From: Bacteroidota bacterium
GTDB taxonomy: Bacteria > Bacteroidota > Bacteroidia > JAADEI01
DNA: 15,176 nt
Assembly (NCBI GenBank): GCA_015490475.1
Contig: WFXT01000211.1
Span: forward strand, 1-15,176
Direction of reading: 5' to 3'
Shown: one piece after another, positions 1-7,564 of the stretch
Layout: each line of letters opens with the position of its first letter
Position numbering within the stretch: the stretch's first letter is position 1
Position numbers and translations under genes: made by a program
The notes under the pieces: model-generated
What the model saw: the letters and a program-made list of their open reading frames with translations, nothing else
What the model was told of the DNA's origin: nothing
Databases searched by the model: none

Positions 1-402
1 ATCACTTCCTGGACCTGCACCTGAAACCAGATAAAATCTGATTTTAAAGCTATCCACATTTTGTGGTAATGAGAAGATTACATTGTCCCATGTGGGCAAG
101 TCAGGAGCATTATTCCCATCGTAAGCTTTCAAACGATACCAGGAAAATCCATCAAGAGAATATTCCACTGCCACTGAGTCTCCGGCATCAGGCAGTTCTC
201 CACATCCAGCATTACCTCGTCTATATCTATACATCACCCGGATGCCCAGAGCACCCTCTGAACTTATCCACGGAGTTTCGGCAAAAAATCCTGGACTACC
301 ATCTATCCTAAGATGATCACCCATTCCTCCGCATGTCCCAGGCCCCTGAACTGTAGCTCCATTCAACACCCAGCAAGGTAAGCCGACAAAATTTTCATAA
401 TA
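1..402 (-). repeat. Protein-level tandem repeat unit 4 (cut by window edge)
   Basis: Residues 814-947 of the giant surface protein. Only the first, MAM/reelin-like half is inside the window (YYENF, LPCWVLNGA, FAETPW, CGELPDAGD). The frame is still open at base 1. Confidence 0.7.
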
Positions 403-2841
403 GGGTAATTGAACCACATGAGTTCCCACTACATAAACATGGCGAATTGTGTCATCCCAAGCGTGAACGTCCCCGTCAGTAGAAACAACTATCACCACTT
501 CATGGACACCTCGTGTAATTCCTTGCAAGTAAACTGTAAAGGTATCTTTTTCTAAAGAACCCAAATTAACAAAAACAGTATCCAATGATTGGAGTGCCCC
601 ATCCAAAAAGGCGTACACATAAACCACATTAATGTTTTCGCTACCTGTATTTGTAAAAACAACTTCAAAAGCTGTATCAATAGGTGTTGAAGCGACACAT
701 TCCCAATCATTGGCTAAAAGTGCAGTAGCGGAAATATTGACGAAATGCACCGTATCTAACATCAGAGAATCAAAAATCCACGTATCTAAGCCAGAACCCG
801 CTCCCGTAGCAATACGGAAGCGCACCTTGAAGCTATCCACGCCAACGGGTAACACAATTGTATCATAAATCCATGTAGGTGTAGACGGTGCTGTAGCACC
901 ATCGTGCCCATTAACTACAAACCACGTACTACCATCATAAGAATACTCCACTTTTATAGAATCTCCCGCATCGGGAAGTTCACCACATCCAGCTTGCCCT
1001 TTCATTAAAAGATATTTAATAGAAATACCGGTAGCACCATTAGTAACCACCCATGGACTTTCAGCATAATTACCTGGGTTCCCATCAACTAACAGGTGTT
1101 CAGAATTCAAACCACTGCATGCCGAATCTGGCAATGTCCATGCCCCATTCAGGGACCAGCACGGCAATGCCACAAAACCCTCGTAGTAAGGTAAAGGCGT
1201 CGGATCAGTTCCCACCACATAAGTAAAGTGAATCGTGTCATCCCAGGGACGAATATCTCCATCGGTTGTGACTACAAATGTAAACCGATATACGCCCCGT
1301 GCCAAGTTATTCAGTACCAAATCAAATGTATCCGATTGCAGAGACTGAATATTGACCTGCATAGTATCTACAGAATATAAGGCTCCGTTAACAAAGGAGG
1401 TAATATAAACCGTATCAATGAGATTGCTTCCCCTGTTAGTAAAAACCACTTTAAAGGTATCTGTTGTTGGTACTGAAGCAAAACAAGCTTGTGAGGGCGT
1501 CGCTACATCCGTTGCTGACACATTGGTAAAGTAAACAGAATCTACCACTAACGAATCAAAGACCCATGTATCAGCATTTTGCCCTGCTCCATTGACAACC
1601 CAGAATCCAATCCGGAAGCTATCTACACCTGCTGGAAGCACAATGGTATCTTGAACCCACGTAGATACGGAAGGACTCGTTGCACCATCATATTCGTGGA
1701 TTGTGTACCACGCAAAACCATCAAATGAATATTGGACCCTAATAATATCTCCTGCATCTGGTGTCTCACCACAGCCCGTGCCACCTTTTCTATAGAAATA
1801 CCCAATAGATACCGCAGTCGCTCCTCCCGTTTTAATCCACGGACTTCTGGCATAATTGCCTGGATTCCCTCCAATAAACAGATGAGAAGAATTTAAGCCT
1901 GTACAGGCTGACGCTGGTTGGAGACTTGCCCCTGCTAATTGCCAGCATGGAGCATGGTCAAATGTTTCCACAAATGGGACGTAGTATGGATTTGATTCCA
2001 CTTCATACCAGAATCGTAGAGTGTCATTAGAAATATTGGCGTCCGCGGGTGTCGTTGCCACCCATTCTATTAAATTCGTCCCAACAGAAAGACCGTTAAT
2101 TGTCAAAGTAAAAGTATCAGCATCCATCGTATCCATAAGGGAAATAACCGTATCGTGCATATACAAGGAACCATTAATTAGCACGCTAATAAAAACCGTA
2201 TCTATGACGTTGCTACCCACATTCCGATAAACAAACTGAAAAGTCTCGGAAATAGAAGATGGCGAATAGCAGGCACTCACCGGTCCAGGAACAGTGTCTG
2301 CTCTCACATCTCGTGAGCCTGTTGGATAAACATAAATAGTTAAAGAATCAAAAACCCAGTTATCAAGACCAGGTCCAGTCCCCCAAACAAGATAAAACCT
2401 AATTTTAATTTTTTTCACACCCACCGGTAAAGAAACGTCAAATGAATCCCTGGTAGGAACAGAAGGAGCAGTGGCACCATCGTAAGTAACGATCCGAATC
2501 CAATTAACACCATCTACAGAATAATCCACACCTACACGTTCTCCTGACTCTGGTGTATTGCCACAGTTTGCATCATCACCACGTCTATAGACATAAGTTA
2601 TTGTAAACCTATTATCTGCTACTGGAATCCATGGTGTTTCGGCATAATTACCCGGATTTCCGTCTATCCACAAATAGCCACTCATTCCAGTACAAGAGCC
2701 ATTACCTGCCCACGCACCATTCAGATTCCAGCCAGGCAATGCAGAACTTGAAAAATCCTCAAAGAACTGCACTATTTGTCCATGCATCAAACTCGAAGCA
2801 AAACCTATCATGATAGATACTAGCATCTGTTTGTAATTCAT
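1..2841 (-). CDS. Giant secreted tandem-repeat surface protein (3' end outside window)
   Basis: This reading frame is open from ATG at 2841 to the left edge of the window: 947 codons with no stop, and the protein continues outside. Residues 1-22 form a signal peptide (MNYKQMLVSIMIGFASSLMHG, then Q). The rest is a tandem array whose units begin at FFEDF (26), FVETF (290), YYEGF (552) and YYENF (814), so the period is 262-264 residues. Each unit has two halves. The first is a MAM/reelin-like beta-sandwich with conserved GNPGNYAE-PW, CGE-PDAGD, YS-DG--W and LDTWVFDSL motifs and paired cysteines. The second is a CARDB/Ig-like half with F-VVFTN-GS, DTVYI and DTF motifs. This architecture is common in adhesins and secreted matrix proteins of Bacteroidota. 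A type IX sorting tail is expected at the missing C-terminus (inference). A putative promoter lies just upstream. The exact function is unknown and the domain names are by resemblance only. Confidence 0.88.
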   Translation of the reverse strand, partial: MNYKQMLVSIMIGFASSLMHGQIVQFFEDFSSSALPGWNLNGAWAGNGSCTGMSGYLWIDGNPGNYAETPWIPVADNRFTITYVYRRGDDANCGNTPESGERVGVDYSVDGVNWIRIVTYDGATAPSVPTRDSFDVSLPVGVKKIKIRFYLVWGTGPGLDNWVFDSLTIYVYPTGSRDVRADTVPGPVSACYSPSSISETFQFVYRNVGSNVIDTVFISVLINGSLYMHDTVISLMDTMDADTFTLTINGLSVGTNLIEWVATTPADANISNDTLRFWYEVESNPYYVPFVETFDHAPCWQLAGASLQPASACTGLNSSHLFIGGNPGNYARSPWIKTGGATAVSIGYFYRKGGTGCGETPDAGDIIRVQYSFDGFAWYTIHEYDGATSPSVSTWVQDTIVLPAGVDSFRIGFWVVNGAGQNADTWVFDSLVVDSVYFTNVSATDVATPSQACFASVPTTDTFKVVFTNRGSNLIDTVYITSFVNGALYSVDTMQVNIQSLQSDTFDLVLNNLARGVYRFTFVVTTDGDIRPWDDTIHFTYVVGTDPTPLPYYEGFVALPCWSLNGAWTLPDSACSGLNSEHLLVDGNPGNYAESPWVVTNGATGISIKYLLMKGQAGCGELPDAGDSIKVEYSYDGSTWFVVNGHDGATAPSTPTWIYDTIVLPVGVDSFKVRFRIATGAGSGLDTWIFDSLMLDTVHFVNISATALLANDWECVASTPIDTAFEVVFTNTGSENINVVYVYAFLDGALQSLDTVFVNLGSLEKDTFTVYLQGITRGVHEVVIVVSTDGDVHAWDDTIRHVYVVGTHVVQLPYYENFVGLPCWVLNGATVQGPGTCGGMGDHLRIDGSPGFFAETPWISSEGALGIRVMYRYRRGNAGCGELPDAGDSVAVEYSLDGFSWYRLKAYDGNNAPDLPTWDNVIFSLPQNVDSFKIRFYLVSGAGPGSD
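403..1188 (-). repeat. Protein-level tandem repeat unit 3
   Basis: Residues 552-813 of the giant surface protein, with LPCWSLNGAW, GNPGNYAESPW, CGELPDAGD and LDTWIFDSL. It is closest to unit 4. The DNA encoding CGELPDAGD is nearly identical between the two (about 966-994 versus 181-209), so recombination between units is plausible. Confidence 0.75.
1189..1974 (-). repeat. Protein-level tandem repeat unit 2
   Basis: Residues 290-551 of the giant surface protein. It carries APCW near its start, GNPGNYARSPW, CGETPDAGD and ADTWVFDSL in the first half, and the FKVVFTNRGSNLIDTVYI region in the second half. Confidence 0.75.
1975..2766 (-). repeat. Protein-level tandem repeat unit 1
   Basis: Residues 26-289 of the giant surface protein: a MAM/reelin-like half followed by a CARDB/Ig-like half. 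This unit is the most diverged. It has PGW where units 2-4 have PCW, so it lacks the first conserved cysteine. Boundaries are set by the F-E-F motif that opens each unit. Confidence 0.75.
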
Positions 2842-2858
2842 ATCAATTTATTTACATG

Positions 2859-2888
2859 TAAAATTACACAAAATTCTGGATACACAAA
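2859..2888 (-). promoter_or_regulatory. Putative Bacteroidota-type promoter of the giant surface protein
   Basis: On the minus strand, TTTG (2888-2885) is followed after 18 bases by TAATTTTA (2866-2859), one mismatch from the Bacteroidota -33/-7 consensus TTTG-N19-TAnnTTTG. Transcription would start only about 10 bases before the ATG at 2841, in an AT-rich leader without a Shine-Dalgarno sequence. It separates this gene from the four-gene cluster upstream, although read-through cannot be excluded. Confidence 0.5.
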
Positions 2889-3010
2889 ACAGGATGGAAA
2901 GCCTTAAGCCCCCTACAAAAAAACACATACCCTTTTACAAAGCCCCATAAAGAACAGCCAATCGTGTATAATGGGCAAGCTAAAATTATTAAGGAAATTA
3001 TAGTTTCGCA

Positions 3011-3529
3011 TCAATGTTCATCAAGTAGTGATGCCCGCCTCATATAATAAGAAGCCATGGTATCATAAGCCCAAGCGAAATATACTGGAATGAGGGCACC
3101 CATTATAGCACTTTCAAAAAATACAGCAAGGAAAGGTAATTGTATAGAAGCGAAACGAACTATCAAACCCAAGAGCAACAGCAAAGCAAACAGTGAGTAG
3201 AAGGTATATCTATATCCGTCAATAGTGCTTTTCCAATGTGACAGTATTGCCAGTGTTGTCCAACCAGCAAAAAAATCTGGATTTGACTTCATTTTGTCTA
3301 TTACTTGTTGAGACTCCACTTTTCCACCTCTCATGATTTCAGATAAAAAACCAATGATAAACGCATTTTCAAAGATTAACTTTCTGCTCAGAAGAAAGAA
3401 TAAGAGCATTGAAGCAAGAAATACCGACAACTCAGGAAACGTGATGGTGAAAAACGCAAAATTGGCAAAAACAAGAGTAAGTAATATTGCCAACAAAATA
3501 ACAACTATTATCGTAAATGTTGCCATCAT
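3011..3529 (-). CDS. Small four-helix integral membrane protein, function unknown
   Basis: This 172-residue protein has four likely membrane helices, at about residues 5-27, 32-48, 108-127 and 131-153. Between helices 2 and 3 is a polar segment of about 55 residues (RGGKVESQQVIDKMKSNPDF...), and a short charged tail ends the protein (YYMRRASLLDEH). I do not recognise a family and see no catalytic motif. The gene starts 15 bases after the stop of the membrane-anchored gene upstream, which implies co-transcription and perhaps a shared complex. Two adjacent ATG codons stand at the start, and either could be used. It is the last gene of the cluster; the next gene has its own putative promoter. 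Confidence 0.8.
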   Translation of the reverse strand: MMATFTIIVVILLAILLTLVFANFAFFTITFPELSVFLASMLLFFLLSRKLIFENAFIIGFLSEIMRGGKVESQQVIDKMKSNPDFFAGWTTLAILSHWKSTIDGYRYTFYSLFALLLLLGLIVRFASIQLPFLAVFFESAIMGALIPVYFAWAYDTMASYYMRRASLLDEH

Positions 3530-3544
3530 CTCAGGATAATTTAA

Positions 3545-4075
3545 TTAGTTTCTGTTTGTGGTATCAGACGATTCCTGTTGTGGTTCCATATTTGCGTTTG
3601 ATTCATTTTGCGTTTCAGCACCTGTCAATGTGGTTTGTTCAAAAGTGTGAATCAACTGATATACTTCAGGCAATCCCTCGTAGGTATAAACTATTGTTCC
3701 TGTAACAACATCACCCATTGCCAATGCTTGTGTGTGTTCTTTGAGGGACAATGTCAAAATGATTGTTTCCTGTGGTGGCAGAATAGTGTTCAGATTAACC
3801 GGTGCTAATACGTACCCCCCTTCTGTTGTGTATTGACCCGGTGTAAACACAAGCGAGTAGTTAACCAGATGAATGGGAACAAAACCGGGATTATGTAACC
3901 CAACAAGGATAGCATGTTGTGACGAATCATAAATGCTACTCACAATCACTGGACTGGCAGGAACCTCCGCTATCCTCTTCAACGTATAAGTTCTTGTTAC
4001 GAATGAGCCTGTTATGTATCCTATAAGCACACCAACAACAGTGATTAGGGACAACAAAAACACTGGTCTTTGCAT
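3545..4075 (-). CDS. Membrane-anchored protein with beta-sandwich-like extracytoplasmic domain
   Basis: This 176-residue protein has one N-terminal membrane helix (about residues 5-26) with no clear cleavage site, so it is probably an uncleaved anchor. Residues 42-148 are rich in beta-strand-like alternation (PVIVSSIYDSSQHAILVG, TIILTLSL, VTGTIVYTYEG) and resemble an Ig/CARDB-like or late-archaeal-type beta-sandwich. The last 25 residues are a polar low-complexity tail rich in N, Q, E, S and T. The gene follows the 670-residue winged-helix protein by 40 bases and precedes the four-helix membrane protein by 15 bases, so an operon is likely. No family is recognised. A role as an envelope-side partner of its neighbours is inference only. 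Confidence 0.8.
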   Translation of the reverse strand: MQRPVFLLSLITVVGVLIGYITGSFVTRTYTLKRIAEVPASPVIVSSIYDSSQHAILVGLHNPGFVPIHLVNYSLVFTPGQYTTEGGYVLAPVNLNTILPPQETIILTLSLKEHTQALAMGDVVTGTIVYTYEGLPEVYQLIHTFEQTTLTGAETQNESNANMEPQQESSDTTNRN

Positions 4076-4115
4076 GGTTGTTTAATTTTCAGGTTAGATT
4101 TAATTGCAGAAAATA

Positions 4116-6128
4116 CTATGCAGGTGTTTGAACCCCTTCTTGCGGATATACTTCATGAACTAACCCTATTAGTTCTTCTCTTGGTTGCATTAATTCAACA
4201 GCCTCAAGAAGCCACAATCCAGCACTTGTAATTGATGACTTACCCACCCAGCCAGCCAATTCAGCAACCTTAAACATCTTCTTAAAAGTCTCGGGTGACA
4301 ATCCACTTAACTTAATTGCTTTTTCTATATTTCTGGGAAGTATTCTCACTTTATGCTCTTTTACATATAGTGTTCCGACTTCCCTCAAGGCTTGTAATAA
4401 CCTTACTATAAGCGGATTGAGAGGGAATCCTATACTTGTTGGAACTCCACTCAATGCCATATCCATCTTTTTGCCTGCTTCTGTTTCTACTATATTTCCG
4501 TCGGGAAGTATTTCTATCAAGTGGCGTGCTTCCAGCTTTTCTAATACCCAGCGCACCTTCTCACGTCCAATTTCCTTTTCAAACATTTCATATATCTCAT
4601 CCACAGTAACACCTTTTTCTGGAATAGCCTTGAAAATCATCATTCCATACTTTGTCAAGAACGGCATTCTGGTTATAGTCTCAGCAAGACGCGCATACAT
4701 CAAGCCCGAATGTGTTGGCTCAGAGGTTCCGATTAATTTTTCATCTACAGCAATATCAAACCATTCTTTATTTGGGGCAGAGAAAGTTTTTCGGCACATA
4801 GTAATTGCCTTCACACCAGTGGATGAAATGTCCCGCATGTTCCTTGCCTGATCGTCTAAAACCTGCTTGCCAATATCTGTGATATAATAAACATCTTTGC
4901 CTTCTTCGTTAACCTCTGACTTTACCAATTCAAACGATTCCAGCGAATAAAGAACTGCCCACAAGTTAAAGTTTTCATCATACCAACGTGCTAAGTCCTT
5001 CGCTTCCATAAATCTGCTTGCTATCTGACGATACTTCTCTGGCATTTCTTTTAGCTTCCTGCCATATCTTTCAACAAGTCGCTTATATTCCTTGACTTTT
5101 TTGTCTATCATCTCACGACGTATATGTTCAAAAGTTGGTATGTTATCACGTGGATTTTCTTCATATTTATTCCATAATTCTGCAATTGTCTTTAACACTA
5201 CCACTTCCTCTTCCTCAATAGAGAAAGTCCACACTTCTTTTCTGGATCCTTCTTTCCATAGCCTATATGCCTCCAGAAGCCACTCTCCTGCAGGCAATAA
5301 TTCTTTTGAATCATCAATATACCCAAGTTCCATAAGTGCCACAAGGGCTTCATCGGTAATTTCTTTTCCATCAACCAGTTCCCACAAACTAATCATAAGG
5401 TCTTCAGAAAGAACCACTCCACTGCCAAAGCCTCCTGTTGTCAGGGCTTTCTTGACCGCCTGCCCCAATGCAGTAAATGCAAATATGTCCGATTGAGGCA
5501 CTGAATAAGCTATTAATCGCATGTTTTCAAGCAAATGCTCTTCATGAGACCCTGTTGGCAACTGCGAAGAAGGGGCAGGTCCAATAGGTGTCTTCCTGAT
5601 CACTTCAGCAAGCTCACTGTCAATTTCTATTCGTGGTGTTATAGAATTATAAATCTTCAGGACCTGCTCGCCAATTTCTGTCAATTGCCACTTTTCCTTT
5701 TTGCTTGCCTTATCTCTAACAATTCGGGCAAACCCTCTTTCCATTAAAACATCTCTACCTAATGGACCAACCTGCCCTGCTCGCCATGCACTATCTAACA
5801 ATGCGATCACCTCACTACCAATCCATCGCCACTCATCATCCCATTCCTCCGGTGTCGCAAGACCTTTATATTCATGCTCTTCCTCTTCGGAAACCTGCTC
5901 AGTGATAGTGTATTTTTTGAGTTCATATAATTTTTCAAGCAACTCCGCCAGCTGAAGTCCTCCATACGTTAATTTAATGTGCAAAGGGTCTGGATAAGTA
6001 ATCAGTCCAGCAAAATCAAGTTCTTCTCTTACTTGTTCATCTATATCTGACAGATTGGCTAATTGATTTTCTTTAGCCAGTTTCCACAGATGCCTCAGTG
6101 CCAGAGCATGTTCTTTTCTGATTACCAT
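4116..6128 (-). CDS. Large multi-winged-helix protein, DUF505-like
   Basis: This 670-residue, soluble, Glu/Lys-rich protein has no signal peptide or membrane segment. It consists of repeated winged-helix-like units. The wing-and-last-helix signature recurs about six times: LTYGGLQLAELL, LTEIGEQVLKIY, LPAGEWLLEAYRLW, ITDIGKQVLDDQ, TEAGKKMDMAL and ITSAGLWLLEAVELM. A charged, probably coiled-coil stretch sits near residues 335-370. Length, the opening MVIRKEHALAL and the repeated units match my memory of DUF505, an uncharacterised family of archaea and thermophilic bacteria; I could not test this. I see no Walker, nuclease or protease motif, so a DNA-binding or scaffold role is likelier than an enzyme. 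An AAGGTGA ribosome site fixes the ATG. An HTH gene lies 82 bases upstream and two membrane-protein genes follow. Confidence 0.8.
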   Translation of the reverse strand: MVIRKEHALALRHLWKLAKENQLANLSDIDEQVREELDFAGLITYPDPLHIKLTYGGLQLAELLEKLYELKKYTITEQVSEEEEHEYKGLATPEEWDDEWRWIGSEVIALLDSAWRAGQVGPLGRDVLMERGFARIVRDKASKKEKWQLTEIGEQVLKIYNSITPRIEIDSELAEVIRKTPIGPAPSSQLPTGSHEEHLLENMRLIAYSVPQSDIFAFTALGQAVKKALTTGGFGSGVVLSEDLMISLWELVDGKEITDEALVALMELGYIDDSKELLPAGEWLLEAYRLWKEGSRKEVWTFSIEEEEVVVLKTIAELWNKYEENPRDNIPTFEHIRREMIDKKVKEYKRLVERYGRKLKEMPEKYRQIASRFMEAKDLARWYDENFNLWAVLYSLESFELVKSEVNEEGKDVYYITDIGKQVLDDQARNMRDISSTGVKAITMCRKTFSAPNKEWFDIAVDEKLIGTSEPTHSGLMYARLAETITRMPFLTKYGMMIFKAIPEKGVTVDEIYEMFEKEIGREKVRWVLEKLEARHLIEILPDGNIVETEAGKKMDMALSGVPTSIGFPLNPLIVRLLQALREVGTLYVKEHKVRILPRNIEKAIKLSGLSPETFKKMFKVAELAGWVGKSSITSAGLWLLEAVELMQPREELIGLVHEVYPQEGVQTPA

Positions 6129-6131
6129 ATT

Positions 6132-6138
6132 TCACCTT
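6132..6138 (-). promoter_or_regulatory. Shine-Dalgarno site of the DUF505-like gene
   Basis: The minus strand reads AAGGTGAAAT directly before ATG at 6128, a good Shine-Dalgarno match at normal spacing. Most other genes here have AT-rich leaders without one, as is usual in Bacteroidota, so this start stands out. Confidence 0.6.
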
Positions 6139-6210
6139 ATTTTATCCAAGACTTGCAAATTATCATTCATCTGATGGACTAAACAAACGATATTGTGCAA
6201 ACTGTTCCCG

Positions 6211-6822
6211 TTATCCAAGAACTCGCTTTATCTTATGCAACAGTTCCGCCGGTGATGCCACTGGGTAAGAAATCTGGTCAAGGATTTCTTCAGCGCGCTT
6301 ACCTTCTATGACCAAACCAGAAAGTCGCTCCATTAATTCACCTTTATTAACAGGGAAGTCCAATCCTTTAATACGCTTAAGGACTTCAATGGGCCATGTT
6401 ATGCCGAGGGATTCGTATGCAATCTCAAAAGCCTTTGAGAATATCACAATGTGGTCTCTTCCTTCTTTTATTTCCTTCAAAGCCAATTTAGCCAAGGCTC
6501 CAGCAGTGTGAACCTTAACGTCCTTGCTTTCTATCTCGCCCATTATTTTTTTAAGTCCAAGATTTTCGTCTGCTCTGAGTATGTTTCGGATTGTCTGCTT
6601 TGAAACTCCCGTAAACTCAGCGATTTCATCTTCTGTTTTTAGTGCAAACTCCTTTAAAACCACTGCATAAGAAGCAACCATGAGACTTGGAATCCAAGTC
6701 AAATTTCTATATTCCATCAATTTTCTGGGACCTCCGACCAACTCAAGGGCTTTAAGAAACACCCTTATAGCCCACGTGTCAACATCAAATTCCTTTATCT
6801 GTTCCGGACTCAATACTACCAT
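6211..6822 (-). CDS. Archaeal-type helix-turn-helix regulator
   Basis: This 203-residue soluble protein is probably a transcriptional regulator. A helix-turn-helix spans about residues 64-84 (EDEIAEFTGVSKQTIRNIL), where TGVSKQTI has the usual turn and recognition-helix pattern. It is preceded by a conserved-looking block, LELVGGPRKLMEYRNLTWIP (27-46). A helical C-terminal part ends in PVASPAELLHKIKRVLG. The LVGGPRKL...LTW block with KTEDEIAEF resembles small predicted regulators of archaea and thermophilic bacteria (COG1318-like, from memory, not tested). The gene begins 49 bases after the phosphatase stop and stands 82 bases before the DUF505-like gene, so it could control itself and the three genes downstream. 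No effector-binding domain is recognised. A role in DNA binding is likely; the target is unknown. Confidence 0.78.
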   Translation of the reverse strand: MVVLSPEQIKEFDVDTWAIRVFLKALELVGGPRKLMEYRNLTWIPSLMVASYAVVLKEFALKTEDEIAEFTGVSKQTIRNILRADENLGLKKIMGEIESKDVKVHTAGALAKLALKEIKEGRDHIVIFSKAFEIAYESLGITWPIEVLKRIKGLDFPVNKGELMERLSGLVIEGKRAEEILDQISYPVASPAELLHKIKRVLG

Positions 6823-6871
6823 AACACAGCGATTTTTTATAAGAAATACAAATAATGTTCAAAAAGTTCAT

Positions 6872-7564
6872 TTACTGTCGGCAGGAAACTCTTATCACTT
6901 CTGGTTCAAAACGCTCAGGATAAAAAATTAATGCAGATAGGTATCCTAATCCCTGATGACGATAAGTGCATCCTGTGTCTATGCGCCAATTATAACCTTC
7001 TTGAATAGGTCCGTTAGGCACTGGTGTGTGCCCACAAACCTGTGTAATACCTTCAAAATTGCCCAGAGGACCTCTATACCATATTATTGAATCAGGGTCA
7101 TCAAGGGGAATGTTTAATGCCTCCTGCCATGTTGAAAGACCCAATTTGACTCCCGCATGGGTTATGAGCAAAGTGGTATTAGAAAGACGGATTTCCACAT
7201 ATAAAGGGAAAGCTTTAAACCAACCTGTTAGTTCTGCAATTAAACTGTTGGGTGAAATATTTAACTTGCTTGCAGTTTGTTCTATACTATTAAGGGTTTC
7301 AATGCCTCCATTTGAAAGCCATAGGTCCATCATGAGTGGGTCTTCAAAGGCTTTAATCATCATCCATTCATGGTTGCCAAGCACCACCTCCCACCCGTGG
7401 TGTTTAACAAAATGGCAAACCTCCACAGAATCAGGACCTCTGTCAATCAAATCACCTACTAAGACAACATGTGCATTATGAGGGATATGATCAGCCAATG
7501 TTTTTAGCGCCTTGCTTCTCCCGTGGACATCTCCAATTACAACAACAGGAATATTACTGTTCAC
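6872..7564 (-). CDS. PPP-family metallophosphatase (ApaH/PrpE-like)
   Basis: This calcineurin-like phosphoesterase should hydrolyse phosphoserine/threonine/tyrosine or diadenosine polyphosphates using two metal ions. With the chosen GTG start (230 residues) the motifs appear in family order: GDVHG (11-15), GDLIDRGPDS (37-46), GNHEWM (63-68), THAG (135-138) and GHTP (178-181), with WYRGP near 162 and DTGC at 196-199. Ligands D12, H14, D38, N64, H136 and H179 are all present, so it should be active. A TTG at 7603 is in frame but adds 13 residues that the fold does not need and overlaps mazG by 50 bases. The GTG at 7564 gives MNSNIPVVVIGDVHG, which fits the family, and an 11-base overlap with mazG, implying translational coupling. 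Whether the substrate is Ap4A or a phosphoprotein cannot be read from the sequence. Confidence 0.88.
   Translation of the reverse strand: MNSNIPVVVIGDVHGRSKALKTLADHIPHNAHVVLVGDLIDRGPDSVEVCHFVKHHGWEVVLGNHEWMMIKAFEDPLMMDLWLSNGGIETLNSIEQTASKLNISPNSLIAELTGWFKAFPLYVEIRLSNTTLLITHAGVKLGLSTWQEALNIPLDDPDSIIWYRGPLGNFEGITQVCGHTPVPNGPIQEGYNWRIDTGCTYRHQGLGYLSALIFYPERFEPEVIRVSCRQ

Noticed and set aside
1623..1874. Minus-strand 83-codon frame inside the giant surface protein
   Set aside because: It is out of frame with the repeat array, and the array's frame is continuous across this region.
2842..3010. Terminator between the four-helix membrane protein and the giant protein
   Set aside because: There are T-runs and the small palindrome GGCTTAAGGC, but no stable stem directly followed by a T-run.
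4417..4851. Plus-strand open frames such as 4417-4851, 5092-5496, 7026-7481 and 9619-10083
   Set aside because: Each lies wholly inside a strong minus-strand gene (DUF505-like, phosphatase, dnaE) and its translation shows no recognisable motif; these are antisense shadows.
6129..6210. Promoter between the HTH gene and the DUF505-like gene
   Set aside because: A TTTG and a TAATTTG occur, but no pair fits the -33/-7 consensus well enough.
6211..7564. HTH gene plus phosphatase as a toxin-antitoxin or phage-defence pair
   Set aside because: The phosphatase is an ordinary full-length PPP enzyme coupled to mazG. No nuclease, ATPase or toxin motif was seen, and the HTH gene groups better with the genes after it.
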